DNA of 64,000 bases from Lepus europaeus (lineage: Eukaryota; Chordata; Mammalia; Lagomorpha; Leporidae): NCBI RefSeq assembly GCF_033115175.1, contig NC_084834.1, forward strand, positions 13,117,294 through 13,181,293, in the 5' to 3' direction. The position numbers were made by a program, and so were the translations under genes. Shown in pieces: positions 48,401-63,400 of this stretch (the first letter of the stretch is position 1; the number at the start of each line of letters is the position of its first letter). The notes beneath the pieces were generated by a model. It did not search any database. It had not been told where the DNA came from and was given only the letters and a program-made list of their open reading frames with translations.

Positions 48401-51400
48401 CGCTGGGGTCTCCTAACCCGTCCGGGAGGGGGCTATGCTTCCTGTTCCCCACGTCTGCTCCTGCCATGGCCCCGTCCGGTGCAGCAGTCCCACCAGCATG
48501 CCTTGAGTTGCCACGCAGGCTGCGAGTGCAGAAGGCTCCCGGGACCTGGCGTGGAGTGCCCCACTGCCCCTGGTGGCCCAGTGTGCGCAGGGGACTTAGG
48601 CGCGGGCACGCCGCGCTCCGCAAGGATGGTCCTCTGGGCCTCTGCTTCTCCTGAGATGTCCTTGCCCCGGCCCCTCCCCGGCCCGGCCCTGGTGCCTGCC
48701 TTCAGTTTCCCTTCGGTGGGATTTTTTGTTGCGTAGGCACACGCCCGTGCTTCTCCTTACTGACCTAGGTACCCACGTTAGGCGAGGGGAGATGTGGGGC
48801 TGGGAGAACCTTTTCTGCCTGATCTTCTAGGCGGAGGCAGGTGTGTTGTCTGAAAAGACCCTCACTCAACTCAGGCCAAGTATGCTATGTACTCTCTCTC
48901 TTCTTCCGCAGACACGGCGGAGCCCGGCACCCGGGAACCTCTTCCGGACGTGCCGCCTTCGCGCACGGATGCGCCCGACGTTTGCACCGAGCCCGACCAC
49001 GGTAGGGGCCCGGGCGTCTTGTGTCCTCTGGCCCTGGGTGCCCGCGGGGTTGCCGGAGCTCCTGGAGCGAGAAGGGGGCTTTCCTAGTCCCTCTGGGACC
49101 GGGAAGCGGTCGCCCAGCGACTCCTGGTCCCGAACCCCTGGCCAGTGCTCTGGAGCTGCGGTGGCATCCTCGGCTCTCTGCCAGGAAGGGTGTGCTTCCT
49201 GGCAGAGAGAGGGGCCGCGGTGCGAGTCGGGTGCTCCGACACGGGGCCGTGTGTGCTCCCGGGTTCTCAGCTTGGCTGCACGCTGCCTGGGCCTGTGTGC
49301 AAGGCGTCCGTTTCTCCCCGCTGGGGTCTCCTAACCCGTCCGGGAGGGGGCTATGCTTCCTGTTCCCCACGTCTGCTCCTGCCATGGCCCCGTCCGGTGC
49401 AGCAGTCCCACCAGCATGCCTTGAGTTGCCACGCAGGCTGCGAGTGCAGAAGGCTCCCGGGACCTGGCGTGGAGTGCCCCACTGCCCCTGGTGGCCCAGT
49501 GTGCGCAGGGGACTTAGGCGCGGGCACGCCGCGCTCCGCAAGGATGGTCCTCTGGGCCTCTGCTTCTCCTGAGATGTCCTTGCCCCGGCCCCTCCCCGGC
49601 CCGGCCCTGGTGCCTGCCTTCAGTTTCCCTTCGGTGGGATTTTTTGTTGCGTAGGCACACGCCCGTGCTTCTCCTTACTGACCTAGGTACCCACGTTAGG
49701 CGAGGGGAGATGTGGGGCTGGGAGAACCTTTTCTGCCTGATCTTCTAGGCGGAGGCAGGTGTGTTGTCTGAAAAGACCCTCACTCAACTCAGGCCAAGTA
49801 TGCTATGTACTCTCTCTCTTCTTCCGCAGACACGGCGGAGCCCGGCACCCGGGAACCTCTTCCGGACGTGCCGTCTTCGCGCACGGATGCGCCCGACGTT
49901 TGCACCGAGCCCGACCACGGTAGGGGCCCGGGCGTCTTGTGTCCTCTGGCCCTGGGTGCCCGCGGGGTTGCCGGAGCTCCTGGAGCGAGAAGGGGGCTTT
50001 CCTAGTCCCTCCGGGACCGGGAAGCGGTCGCCCAGCGACTCCTGGTCCCGAACCCCTGGCCAGTGCTCTGGAGCTGCGGTGGCATCCTCGGCTCTCTGCC
50101 AGGAAGGGTGTGCTTCCTGGCAGAGAGAGGGGCCGCGGTGCGAGTCGGGTGCTCCGACACGGGGCCGTGTGTGCTCCCGGGTTCTCAGCTTGGCTGCACG
50201 CTGCCTGGGCCTGTGTGCAAGGCGTCCGTTTCTCCCCGCTGGGGTCTCCTAACCCGTCCGGGAGGGGGCTATGCTTCCTGTTCCCCACGTCTGCTCCTGC
50301 CATGGCCCCGTCCGGTGCAGCAGTCCCACCAGCATGCCTTGAGTTGCCACGCAGGCTGCGAGTGCAGAAGGCTCCCGGGACCTGGCGTGGAGTGCCCCAC
50401 TGCCCCTGGTGGCCCAGTGTGCGCAGGGGACTTAGGCGCGGGCACGCCGCGCTCCGCAAGGATGGTCCTCTGGGCCTCTGCTTCTCCTGAGATGTCCTTG
50501 CCCCGGCCCCTCCCCGGCCCGGCCCTGGTGCCTGCCTTCAGTTTCCCTTCGGTGGGATTTTTTGTTGCGTAGGCACACGCCCGTGCTTCTCCTTACTGAC
50601 CTAGGTACCCACGTTAGGCGAGGGGAGATGTGGGGCTGGGAGAACCTTTTCTGCCTGATCTTCTAGGCGGAGGCAGGTGTGTTGTCTGAAAAGACCCTCA
50701 CTCAACTCAGGCCAAGTATGCTATGTACTCTCTCTCTTCTTCCGCAGACACGGCGGAGCCCGGCACCCGGGAACCTCTTCCGGACGTGCCGCCTTCGCGC
50801 ACGGATGCGCCCGACGTTTGCACCGAGCCCGACCACGGTAGGGGCCCGGGCGTCTTGTGTCCTCTGGCCCTGGGTGCCCGCGGGGTTGCCGGAGCTCCTG
50901 GAGCGAGAAGGGGGCTTTCCTAGTCCCTCCGGGACCGGGAAGCGGTCGCCCAGCGACTCCTGGTCCCGAACCCCTGGCCAGTGCTCTGGAGCTGCGGTGG
51001 CATCCTCGGCTCTCTGCCAGGAAGGATGTGCTTCCTGGCAGAGAGAGGGGCCGCGGTGCGAGTCGGGTGCTCCGACACGGGGCCGTGTGTGCTCCCGGGT
51101 TCTCAGCTTGGCTGCACGCTGCCTGGGCCTGTGTGCAAGGCGTCCGTTTCTCCCCGCTGGGGTCTCCTAACCCGTCCGGGAGGGGGCTATGCTTCCTGTT
51201 CCCCACGTCTGCTCCTGCCATGGCCCCGTCCGGTGCAGCAGTCCCACCAGCATGCCTTGAGTTGCCACGCAGGCTGCGAGTGCAGAAGGCTCCCGGGACC
51301 TGGCGTGGAGTGCCCCACTGCCCCTGGTGGCCCAGTGTGCGCAGGGGACTTAGGCGCGGGCACGCCGCGCTCCGCAAGGATGGTCCTCTGGGCCTCTGCT

Positions 51401-54400
51401 TCTCCTGAGATGTCCTTGCCCCGGCCCCTCCCCGGCCCGGCCCTGGTGCCTGCCTTCAGTTTCCCTTCGGTGGGATTTTTTGTTGCGTAGGCACACGCCC
51501 GTGCTTCTCCTTACTGACCTAGGTACCCACGTTAGGCGAGGGGAGATGTGGGGCTGGGAGAACCTTTTCTGCCTGATCTTCTAGGCGGAGGCAGGTGTGT
51601 TGTCTGAAAAGACCCTCACTCAACTCAGGCCAAGTATGCTATGTACTCTCTCTCTTCTTCCGCAGACACGGCGGAGCCCGGCACCCGGGAACCTCTTCCG
51701 GACGTGCCGCCTTCGCGCACGGATGCGCCCGACGTTTGCACCGAGCCCGACCACGGTAGGGGCCCGGGCGTCTTGTGTCCTCTGGCCCTGGGTGCCCGCG
51801 GGGTTGCCGGAGCTCCTGGAGCGAGAAGGGGGCTTTCCTAGTCCCTCCGGGACCGGGAAGCGGTCGCCCAGCGACTCCTGGTCCCGAACCCCTGGCCAGT
51901 GCTCTGGAGCTGCGGTGGCATCCTCGGCTCTCTGCCAGGAAGGATGTGCTTCCTGGCAGAGAGAGGGGCCGCGGTGCGAGTCGGGTGCTCCGACACGGGG
52001 CCGTGTGTGCTCCCGGGTTCTCAGCTTGGCTGCACGCTGCCTGGGCCTGTGTGCAAGGCGTCCGTTTCTCCCCGCTGGGGTCTCCTAACCCGTCCGGGAG
52101 GGGGCTATGCTTCCTGTTCCCCACGTCTGCTCCTGCCATGGCCCCGTCCGGTGCAGCAGTCCCACCAGCATGCCTTGAGTTGCCACGCAGGCTGCGAGTG
52201 CAGAAGGCTCCCGGGACCTGGCGTGGAGTGCCCCACTGCCCCTGGTGGCCCAGTGTGCGCAGGGGACTTAGGCGCGGGCACGCCGCGCTCCGCAAGGATG
52301 GTCCTCTGGGCCTCTGCTTCTCCTGAGATGTCCTTGCCCCGGCCCCTCCCCGGCCCGGCCCTGGTGCCTGCCTTCAGTTTCCCTTCGGTGGGATTTTTTG
52401 TTGCGTAGGCACACGCCCGTGCTTCTCCTTACTGACCTAGGTACCCACGTTAGGCGAGGGGAGATGTGGGGCTGGGAGAACCTTTTCTGCCTGATCTTCT
52501 AGGCGGAGGCAGGTGTGTTGTCTGAAAAGACCCTCACTCAACTCAGGCCAAGTATGCTATGTACTCTCTCTCTTCTTCCGCAGACACGGCGGAGCCCGGC
52601 ACCCGGGAACCTCTTCCGGACGTGCCGCCTTCGCGCACGGATGCGCCCGACGTTTGCACCGAGCCCGACCACGGTAGGGGCCCGGGCGTCTTGTGTCCTC
52701 TGGCCCTGGGTGCCCGCGGGGTTGCCGGAGCTCCTGGAGCGAGAAGGGGGCTTTCCTAGTCCCTCCGGGACCGGGAAGCGGTCGCCCAGCGACTCCTGGT
52801 CCCGAACCCCTGGCCAGTGCTCTGGAGCTGCGGTGGCATCCTCGGCTCTCTGCCAGGAAGGATGTGCTTCCTGGCAGAGAGAGGGGCCGCGGTGCGAGTC
52901 GGGTGCTCCGACACGGGGCCCTGTGTGCTCCCGGGTTCTCAGCTTGGCTGCACGCTGCCTGGGCCTGTGTGCAAGGCGTCCGTTTCTCCCCGCTGGGGTC
53001 TCCTAACCCGTCCGGGAGGGGGCTATGCTTCCTGTTCCCCACGTCTGCTCCTGCCATGGCCCCGTCCGGTGCAGCAGTCCCACCAGCATGCCTTGAGTTG
53101 CCACGCAGGCTGCGAGTGCAGAAGGCTCCCGGGACCTGGCGTGGAGTGCCCCACTGCCCCTGGTGGCCCAGTGTGCGCAGGGGACTTAGGCGCGGGCACG
53201 CCGCGCTCCGCAAGGATGGTCCTCTGGGCCTCTGCTTCTCCTGAGATGTCCTTGCCCCGGCCCCTCCCCGGCCCGGCCCTGGTGCCTGCCTTCAGTTTCC
53301 CTTCGGTGGGATTTTTTGTTGCGTAGGCACACGCCCGTGCTTCTCCTTACTGACCTAGGTACCCACGTTAGGCGAGGGGAGATGTGGGGCTGGGAGAACC
53401 TTTTCTGCCTGATCTTCTAGGCGGAGGCAGGTGTGTTGTCTGAAAAGACCCTCACTCAACTCAGGCCAAGTATGCTATGTACTCTCTCTCTTCTTCCGCA
53501 GACACGGCGGAGCCCGGCACCCGGGAACCTCTTCCGGACGTGCCGCCTTCGCGCACGGATGCGCCCGACGTTTGCACCGAGCCCGACCACGGTAGGGGCC
53601 CGGGCGTCTTGTGTCCTCTGGCCCTGGGTGCCCGCGGGGTTGCCGGAGCTCCTGGAGCGAGAAGGGGGCTTTCCTAGTCCCTCCGGGACCGGGAAGCGGT
53701 CGCCCAGCGACTCCTGGTCCCGAACCCCTGGCCAGTGCTCTGGAGCTGCGGTGGCATCCTCGGCTCTCTGCCAGGAAGGGTGTGCTTCCTGGCAGAGAGA
53801 GGGGCCGCGGTGCGAGTCGGGTGCTCCGACACGGGGCCGTGTGTGCTCCCGGGTTCTCAGCTTGGCTGCACGCTGCCTGGGCCTGTGTGCAAGGCGTCCG
53901 TTTCTCCCCGCTGGGGTCTCCTAACCCGTCCGGGAGGGGGCTATGCTTCCTGTTCCCCACGTCTGCTCCTGCCATGGCCCCGTCCGGTGCAGCAGTCCCA
54001 CCAGCATGCCTTGAGTTGCCACGCAGGCTGCGAGTGCAGAAGGCTCCCGGGACCTGGCGTGGAGTGCCCCACTGCCCCTGGTGGCCCAGTGTGCGCAGGG
54101 GACTTAGGCGCGGGCACGCCGCGCTCCGCAAGGATGGTCCTCTGGGCCTCTGCTTCTCCTGAGATGTCCTTGCCCCGGCCCCTCCCCGGCCCGGCCCTGG
54201 TGCCTGCCTTCAGTTTCCCTTCGGTGGGATTTTTTGTTGCGTAGGCACACGCCCGTGCTTCTCCTTACTGACCTAGGTACCCACGTTAGGCGAGGGGAGA
54301 TGTGGGGCTGGGAGAACCTTTTCTGCCTGATCTTCTAGGCGGAGGCAGGTGTGTTGTCTGAAAAGACCCTCACTCAACTCAGGCCAAGTATGCTATGTAC

Positions 54401-57400
54401 TCTCTCTCTTCTTCCGCAGACACGGCGGAGCCCGGCACCCGGGAACCTCTTCCGGACGTGCCGCCTTCGCGCACGGATGCGCCCGACGTTTGCACCGAGC
54501 CCGACCACGGTAGGGGCCCGGGCGTCTTGTGTCCTCTGGCCCTGGGTGCCCGCGGGGTTGCCGGAGCTCCTGGAGCGAGAAGGGGGCTTTCCTAGTCCCT
54601 CCGGGACCGGGAAGCGGTCGCCCAGCGACTCCTGGTCCCGAACCCCTGGCCAGTGCTCTGGAGCTGCGGTGGCATCCTCGGCTCTCTGCCAGGAAGGGTG
54701 TGCTTCCTGGCAGAGAGAGGGGCCGCGGTGCGAGTCGGGTGCTCCGACACGGGGCCGTGTGTGCTCCCGGGTTCTCAGCTTGGCTGCACGCTGCCTGGGC
54801 CTGTGTGCAAGGCGTCCGTTTCTCCCCGCTGGGGTCTCCTAACCCGTCCGGGAGGGGGCTATGCTTCCTGTTCCCCACGTCTGCTCCTGCCATGGCCCCG
54901 TCCGGTGCAGCAGTCCCACCAGCATGCCTTGAGTTGCCACGCAGGCTGCGAGTGCAGAAGGCTCCCGGGACCTGGCGTGGAGTGCCCCACTGCCCCTGGT
55001 GGCCCAGTGTGCGCAGGGGACTTAGGCGCGGGCACGCCGCGCTCCGCAAGGATGGTCCTCTGGGCCTCTGCTTCTCCTGAGATGTCCTTGCCCCGGCCCC
55101 TCCCCGGCCCGGCCCTGGTGCCTGCCTTCAGTTTCCCTTCGGTGGGATTTTTTGTTGCGTAGGCACACGCCCGTGCTTCTCCTTACTGACCTAGGTACCC
55201 ACGTTAGGCGAGGGGAGATGTGGGGCTGGGAGAACCTTTTCTGCCTGATCTTCTAGGCGGAGGCAGGTGTGTTGTCTGAAAAGACCCTCACTCAACTCAG
55301 GCCAAGTATGCTATGTACTCTCTCTCTTCTTCCGCAGACACGGCGGAGCCCGGCACCCGGGAACCTCTTCCGGACGTGCCGCCTTCGCGCACGGATGCGC
55401 CCGACGTTTGCACCGAGCCCGACCACGGTAGGGGCCCGGGCGTCTTGTGTCCTCTGCCCCTGGGTGCCCGCGGGGTTGCCGGAGCTCCTGGAGCGAGAAG
55501 GGGGCTTTCCTAGTCCCTCCGGGACCGGGAAGCGGTCGCCCAGCGACTCCTGGTCCCGAACCCCTGGCCAGTGCTCTGGAGCTGCGGTGGCATCCTCGGC
55601 TCTCTGCCAGGAAGGGTGTGCTTCCTGGCAGAGAGAGGGGCCGCGGTGCGAGTCGGGTGCTCCGACACGGGGCCGTGTGTGCTCCCGGGTTCTCAGCTTG
55701 GCTGCACGCTGCCTGGGCCTGTGTGCAAGGCGTCCGTTTCTCCCCGCTGGGGTCTCCTAACCCGTCCGGGAGGGGGCTATGCTTCCTGTTCCCCACGTCT
55801 GCTCCTGCCATGGCCCCGTCCGGTGCAGCAGTCCCACCAGCATGCCTTGAGTTGCCACGCAGGCTGCGAGTGCAGAAGGCTCCCGGGACCTGGCGTGGAG
55901 TGCCCCACTGCCCCTGGTGGCCCAGTGTGCGCAGGGGACTTAGGCGCGGGCACGCCGCGCTCCGCAAGGATGGTCCTCTGGGCCTCTGCTTCTCCTGAGA
56001 TGTCCTTGCCCCGGCCCCTCCCCGGCCCGGCCCTGGTGCCTGCCTTCAGTTTCCCTTCGGTGGGATTTTTTGTTGCGTAGGCACACGCCCGTGCTTCTCC
56101 TTACTGACCTAGGTACCCACGTTAGGCGAGGGGAGATGTGGGGCTGGGAGAACCTTTTCTGCCTGATCTTCTAGGCGGAGGCAGGTGTGTTGTCTGAAAA
56201 GACCCTCACTCAACTCAGGCCAAGTATGCTATGTACTCTCTCTCTTCTTCCGCAGACACGGCGGAGCCCGGCACCCGGGAACCTCTTCCGGACGTGCCGC
56301 CTTCGCGCACGGATGCGCCCGACGTTTGCACCGAGCCCGACCACGGTAGGGGCCCGGGCGTCTTGTGTCCTCTGGCCCTGGGTGCCCGCGGGGTTGCCGG
56401 AGCTCCTGGAGCGAGAAGGGGGCTTTCCTAGTCCCTCCGGGACCGGGAAGCGGTCGCCCAGCGACTCCTGGTCCCGAACCCCTGGCCAGTGCTCTGGAGC
56501 TGCGGTGGCATCCTCGGCTCTCTGCCAGGAAGGGTGTGCTTCCTGGCAGAGAGAGGGGCCGCGGTGCGAGTCGGGTGCTCCGACACGGGGCCGTGTGTGC
56601 TCCCGGGTTCTCAGCTTGGCTGCACGCTGCCTGGGCCTGTGTGCAAGGCGTCCGTTTCTCCCCGCTGGGGTCTCCTAACCCGTCCGGGAGGGGGCTATGC
56701 TTCCTGTTCCCCACGTCTGCTCCTGCCATGGCCCCGTCCGGTGCAGCAGTCCCACCAGCATGCCTTGAGTTGCCACGCAGGCTGCGAGTGCAGAAGGCTC
56801 CCGGGACCTGGCGTGGAGTGCCCCACTGCCCCTGGTGGCCCAGTGTGCGCAGGGGACTTAGGCGCGGGCACGCCGCGCTCCGCAAGGATGGTCCTCTGGG
56901 CCTCTGCTTCTCCTGAGATGTCCTTGCCCCGGCCCCTCCCCGGCCCGGCCCTGGTGCCTGCCTTCAGTTTCCCTTCGGTGGGATTTTTTGTTGCGTAGGC
57001 ACACGCCCGTGCTTCTCCTTACTGACCTAGGTACCCACGTTAGGCGAGGGGAGATGTGGGGCTGGGAGAACCTTTTCTGCCTGATCTTCTAGGCGGAGGC
57101 AGGTGTGTTGTCTGAAAAGACCCTCACTCAACTCAGGCCAAGTATGCTATGTACTCTCTCTCTTCTTCCGCAGACACGGCGGAGCCCGGCACCCGGGAAC
57201 CTCTTCCGGACGTGCCGCCTTCGCGCACGGATGCGCCCGACGTTTGCACCGAGCCCGACCACGGTAGGGGCCCGGGCGTCTTGTGTCCTCTGGCCCTGGG
57301 TGCCCGCGGGGTTGCCGGAGCTCCTGGAGCGAGAAGGGGGCTTTCCTAGTCCCTCCGGGACCGGGAAGCGGTCGCCCAGCGACTCCTGGTCCCGAACCCC

Positions 57401-60400
57401 TGGCCAGTGCTCTGGAGCTGCGGTGGCATCCTCGGCTCTCTGCCAGGAAGGGTGTGCTTCCTGGCAGAGAGAGGGGCCGCGGTGCGAGTCGGGTGCTCCG
57501 ACACGGGGCCGTGTGTGCTCCCGGGTTCTCAGCTTGGCTGCACGCTGCCTGGGCCTGTGTGCAAGGCGTCCGTTTCTCCCCGCTGGGGTCTCCTAACCCG
57601 TCCGGGAGGGGGCTATGCTTCCTGTTCCCCACGTCTGCTCCTGCCATGGCCCCGTCCGGTGCAGCAGTCCCACCAGCATGCCTTGAGTTGCCACGCAGGC
57701 TGCGAGTGCAGAAGGCTCCCGGGACCTGGCGTGGAGTGCCCCACTGCCCCTGGTGGCCCAGTGTGCGCAGGGGACTTAGGCGCGGGCACGCCGCGCTCCG
57801 CAAGGATGGTCCTCTGGGCCTCTGCTTCTCCTGAGATGTCCTTGCCCCGGCCCCTCCCCGGCCCGGCCCTGGTGCCTGCCTTCAGTTTCCCTTCGGTGGG
57901 ATTTTTTGTTGCGTAGGCACACGCCCGTGCTTCTCCTTACTGACCTAGGTACCCACGTTAGGCGAGGGGAGATGTGGGGCTGGGAGAACCTTTTCTGCCT
58001 GATCTTCTAGGCGGAGGCAGGTGTGTTGTCTGAAAAGACCCTCACTCAACTCAGGCCAAGTATGCTATGTACTCTCTCTCTTCTTCCGCAGACACGGCGG
58101 AGCCCGGCACCCGGGAACCTCTTCCGGACGTGCCGCCTTCGCGCACGGATGCGCCCGACGTTTGCACCGAGCCCGACCACGGTAGGGGCCCGGGCGTCTT
58201 GTGTCCTCTGCCCCTGGGTGCCCGCGGGGTTGCCGGAGCTCCTGGAGCGAGAAGGGGGCTTTCCTAGTCCCTCTGGGACCGGGAAGCGGTCGCCCAGCGA
58301 CTCCTGGTCCCGAACCCCTGGCCAGTGCTCTGGAGCTGCGGTGGCATCCTCGGCTCTCTGCCAGGAAGGGTGTGCTTCCTGGCAGAGAGAGGGGCCGCGG
58401 TGCGAGTCGGGTGCTCCGACACGGGGCCGTGTGTGCTCCCGGGTTCTCAGCTTGGCTGCACGCTGCCTGGGCCTGTGTGCAAGGCGTCCGTTTCTCCCCG
58501 CTGGGGTCTCCTAACCCGTCCGGGAGGGGGCTATGCTTCCTGTTCCCCATGTCTGCTCCTGCCATGGCCCCGTCCGGTGCAGCAGTCCCACCAGCATGCC
58601 TTGAGTTGCCACGCAGGCTGCGAGTGCAGAAGGCTCCCGGGACCTGGCGTGGAGTGCCCCACTGCCCCTGGTGGCCCAGTGTGCGCAGGGGACTTAGGCG
58701 CGGGCACGCCGCGCTCCGCAAGGATGGTCCTCTGGGCCTCTGCTTCTCCTGAGATGTCCTTGCCCCGGCCCCTCCCCGGCCCGGCCCTGGTGCCTGCCTT
58801 CAGTTTCCCTTCGGTGGGATTTTTTGTTGCGTAGGCACACGCCCGTGCTTCTCCTTACTGACCTAGGTACCCACGTTAGGCGAGGGGAGATGTGGGGCTG
58901 GGAGAACCTTTTCTGCCTGATCTTCTAGGCGGAGGCAGGTGTGTTGTCTGAAAAGACCCTCACTCAACTCAGGCCAAGTATGCTATGTACTCTCTCTCTT
59001 CTTCCGCAGACACGGCGGAGCCCGGCACCCGGGAACCTCTTCCGGACGTGCCGCCTTCGCGCACGGATGCGCCCGACGTTTGCACCGAGCCCGACCACGG
59101 TAGGGGCCCGGGCGTCTTGTGTCCTCTGGCCCTGGGTGCCCGCGGGGTTGCCGGAGCTCCTGGAGCGAGAAGGGGGCTTTCCTAGTCCCTCCGGGACCGG
59201 GAAGCGGTCGCCCAGCGACTCCTGGTCCCGAACCCCTGGCCAGTGCTCTGGAGCTGCGGTGGCATCCTCGGCTCTCTGCCAGGAAGGGTGTGCTTCCTGG
59301 CAGAGAGAGGGGCCGCGGTGCGAGTCGGGTGCTCCGACACGGGGCCGTGTGTGCTCCCGGGTTCTCAGCTTGGCTGCACGCTGCCTGGGCCTGTGTGCAA
59401 GGCGTCCGTTTCTCCCCGCTGGGGTCTCCTAACCCGTCCGGGAGGGGGCTATGCTTCCTGTTCCCCACGTCTGCTCCTGCCATGGCCCCGTCCGGTGCAG
59501 CAGTCCCACCAGCATGCCTTGAGTTGCCACGCAGGCTGCGAGTGCAGAAGGCTCCCGGGACCTGGCGTGGAGTGCCCCACTGCCCCTGGTGGCCCAGTGT
59601 GCGCAGGGGACTTAGGCGCGGGCACGCCGCGCTCCGCAAGGATGGTCCTCTGGGCCTCTGCTTCTCCTGAGATGTCCTTGCCCCGGCCCCTCCCCGGCCC
59701 GGCCCTGGTGCCTGTCTTCAGTTTCCCTTCGGTGGGATTTTTTGTTGCGTAGGCACACGCCCGTGCTTCTCCTTACTGACCTAGGTACCCACGTTAGGCG
59801 AGGGGAGATGTGGGGCTGGGAGAACCTTTTCTGCCTGATCTTCTAGGCGGAGGCAGGTGTGTTGTCTGAAAAGACCCTCACTCAACTCAGGCCAAGTATG
59901 CTATGTACTCTCTCTCTTCTTCCGCAGACACGGCGGAGCCCGGCACCCGGGAACCTCTTCCGGACGTGCCGCCTTCGCGCACGGATGCGCCCGACGTTTG
60001 CACCGAGCCCGACCACGGTAGGGGCCCGGGCGTCTTGTGTCCTCTGCCCCTGGGTGCCCGCGGGGTTGCCGGAGCTCCTGGAGCGAGAAGGGGGCTTTCC
60101 TAGTCCCTCCGGGACCGGGAAGCGGTCGCCCAGCGACTCCTGGTCCCGAACCCCTGGCCAGTGCTCTGGAGCTGCGGTGGCATCCTCGGCTCTCTGCCAG
60201 GAAGGGTGTGCTTCCTGGCAGAGAGAGGGGCCGCGGTGCGAGTCGGGTGCTCCGACACGGGGCCGTGTGTGCTCCCGGGTTCTCAGCTTGGCTGCACGCT
60301 GCCTGGGCCTGTGTGCAAGGCGTCCGTTTCTCCCCGCTGGGGTCTCCTAACCCGTCCGGGAGGGGGCTATGCTTCCTGTTCCCCACGTCTGCTCCTGCCA

Positions 60401-63400
60401 TGGCCCCGTCCGGTGCAGCAGTCCCACCAGCATGCCTTGAGTTGCCACGCAGGCTGCGAGTGCAGAAGGCTCCCGGGACCTGGCGTGGAGTGCCCCACTG
60501 CCCCTGGTGGCCCAGTGTGCGCAGGGGACTTAGGCGCGGGCACGCCGCGCTCCGCAAGGATGGTCCTCTGGGCCTCTGCTTCTCCTGAGATGTCCTTGCC
60601 CCGGCCCCTCCCCGGCCCGGCCCTGGTGCCTGCCTTCAGTTTCCCTTCGGTGGGATTTTTTGTTGCGTAGGCACACGCCCGTGCTTCTCCTTACTGACCT
60701 AGGTACCCACGTTAGGCGAGGGGAGATGTGGGGCTGGGAGAACCTTTTCTGCCTGATCTTCTAGGCGGAGGCAGGTGTGTTGTCTGAAAAGACCCTCACT
60801 CAACTCAGGCCAAGTATGCTATGTACTCTCTCTCTTCTTCCGCAGACACGGCGGAGCCCGGCACCCGGGAACCTCTTCCGGACGTGCCGCCTTCGCGCAC
60901 GGATGCGCCCGACGTTTGCACCGAGCCCGACCACGGTAGGGGCCCGGGCGTCTTGTGTCCTCTGGCCCTGGGTGCCCGCGGGGTTGCCGGAGCTCCTGGA
61001 GCGAGAAGGGGGCTTTCCTAGTCCCTCCGGGACCGGGAAGCGGTCGCCCAGCGACTCCTGGTCCCGAACCCCTGGCCAGTGCTCTGGAGCTGCGGTGGCA
61101 TCCTCGGCTCTCTGCCAGGAAGGGTGTGCTTCCTGGCAGAGAGAGGGGCCGCGGTGCGAGTCGGGTGCTCCGACACGGGGCCGTGTGTGCTCCCGGGTTC
61201 TCAGCTTGGCTGCACGCTGCCTGGGCCTGTGTGCAAGGCGTCCGTTTCTCCCCGCTGGGGTCTCCTAACCCGTCCGGGAGGGGGCTATGCTTCCTGTTCC
61301 CCACGTCTGCTCCTGCCATGGCCCCGTCCGGTGCAGCAGTCCCACCAGCATGCCTTGAGTTGCCACGCAGGCTGCGAGTGCAGAAGGCTCCCGGGACCTG
61401 GCGTGGAGTGCCCCACTGCCCCTGGTGGCCCAGTGTGCGCAGGGGACTTAGGCGCGGGCACGCCGCGCTCCGCAAGGATGGTCCTCTGGGCCTCTGCTTC
61501 TCCTGAGATGTCCTTGCCCCGGCCCCTCCCCGGCCCGGCCCTGGTGCCTGCCTTCAGTTTCCCTTCGGTGGGATTTTTTGTTGCGTAGGCACACGCCCGT
61601 GCTTCTCCTTACTGACCTAGGTACCCACGTTAGGCGAGGGGAGATGTGGGGCTGGGAGAACCTTTTCTGCCTGATCTTCTAGGCGGAGGCAGGTGTGTTG
61701 TCTGAAAAGACCCTCACTCAACTCAGGCCAAGTATGCTATGTACTCTCTCTCTTCTTCCGCAGACACGGCGGAGCCCGGCACCCGGGAACCTCTTCCGGA
61801 CGTGCCGCCTTCGCGCACGGATGCGCCCGACGTTTGCACCGAGCCCGACCACGGTAGGGGCCCGGGCGTCTTGTGTCCTCTGGCCCTGGGTGCCCGCGGG
61901 GTTGCCGGAGCTCCTGGAGCGAGAAGGGGGCTTTCCTAGTCCCTCCGGGACCGGGAAGCGGTCGCCCAGCGACTCCTGGTCCCGAACCCCTGGCCAGTGC
62001 TCTGGAGCTGCGGTGGCATCCTCGGCTCTCTGCCAGGAAGGGTGTGCTTCCTGGCAGAGAGAGGGGCCGCGGTGCGAGTCGGGTGCTCCGACACGGGGCC
62101 GTGTGTGCTCCCGGGTTCTCAGCTTGGCTGCACGCTGCCTGGGCCTGTGTGCAAGGCGTCCGTTTCTCCCCGCTGGGGTCTCCTAACCCGTCCGGGAGGG
62201 GGCTATGCTTCCTGTTCCCCACGTCTGCTCCTGCCATGGCCCCGTCCGGTGCAGCAGTCCCACCAGCATGCCTTGAGTTGCCACGCAGGCTGCGAGTGCA
62301 GAAGGCTCCCGGGACCTGGCGTGGAGTGCCCCACTGCCCCTGGTGGCCCAGTGTGCGCAGGGGACTTAGGCGCGGGCACGCCGCGCTCCGCAAGGATGGT
62401 CCTCTGGGCCTCTGCTTCTCCTGAGATGTCCTTGCCCCGGCCCCTCCCCGGCCCGGCCCTGGTGCCTGCCTTCAGTTTCCCTTCGGTGGGATTTTTTGTT
62501 GCGTAGGCACACGCCCGTGCTTCTCCTTACTGACCTAGGTACCCACGTTAGGCGAGGGGAGATGTGGGGCTGGGAGAACCTTTTCTGCCTGATCTTCTAG
62601 GCGGAGGCAGGTGTGTTGTCTGAAAAGACCCTCACTCAACTCAGGCCAAGTATGCTATGTACTCTCTCTCTTCTTCCGCAGACACGGCGGAGCCCGGCAC
62701 CCGGGAACCTCTTCCGGACGTGCCGCCTTCGCGCACGGATGCGCCCGACGTTTGCACCGAGCCCGACCACGGTAGGGGCCCGGGCGTCTTGTGTCCTCTG
62801 CCCCTGGGTGCCCGCGGGGTTGCCGGAGCTCCTGGAGCGAGAAGGGGGCTTTCCTAGTCCCTCCGGGACCGGGAAGCGGTCGCCCAGCGACTCCTGGTCC
62901 CGAACCCCTGGCCAGTGCTCTGGAGCTGCGGTGGCATCCTCGGCTCTCTGCCAGGAAGGGTGTGCTTCCTGGCAGAGAGAGGGGCCGCGGTGCGAGTCGG
63001 GTGCTCCGACACGGGGCCGTGTGTGCTCCCGGGTTCTCAGCTTGGCTGCACGCTGCCTGGGCCTGTGTGCAAGGCGTCCGTTTCTCCCCGCTGGGGTCTC
63101 CTAACCCGTCCGGGAGGGGGCTATGCTTCCTGTTCCCCACGTCTGCTCCTGCCATGGCCCCGTCCGGTGCAGCAGTCCCACCAGCATGCCTTGAGTTGCC
63201 ACGCAGGCTGCGAGTGCAGAAGGCTCCCGGGACCTGGCGTGGAGTGCCCCACTGCCCCTGGTGGCCCAGTGTGCGCAGGGGACTTAGGCGCGGGCACGCC
63301 GCGCTCCGCAAGGATGGTCCTCTGGGCCTCTGCTTCTCCTGAGATGTCCTTGCCCCGGCCCCTCCCCGGCCCGGCCCTGGTGCCTGCCTTCAGTTTCCCT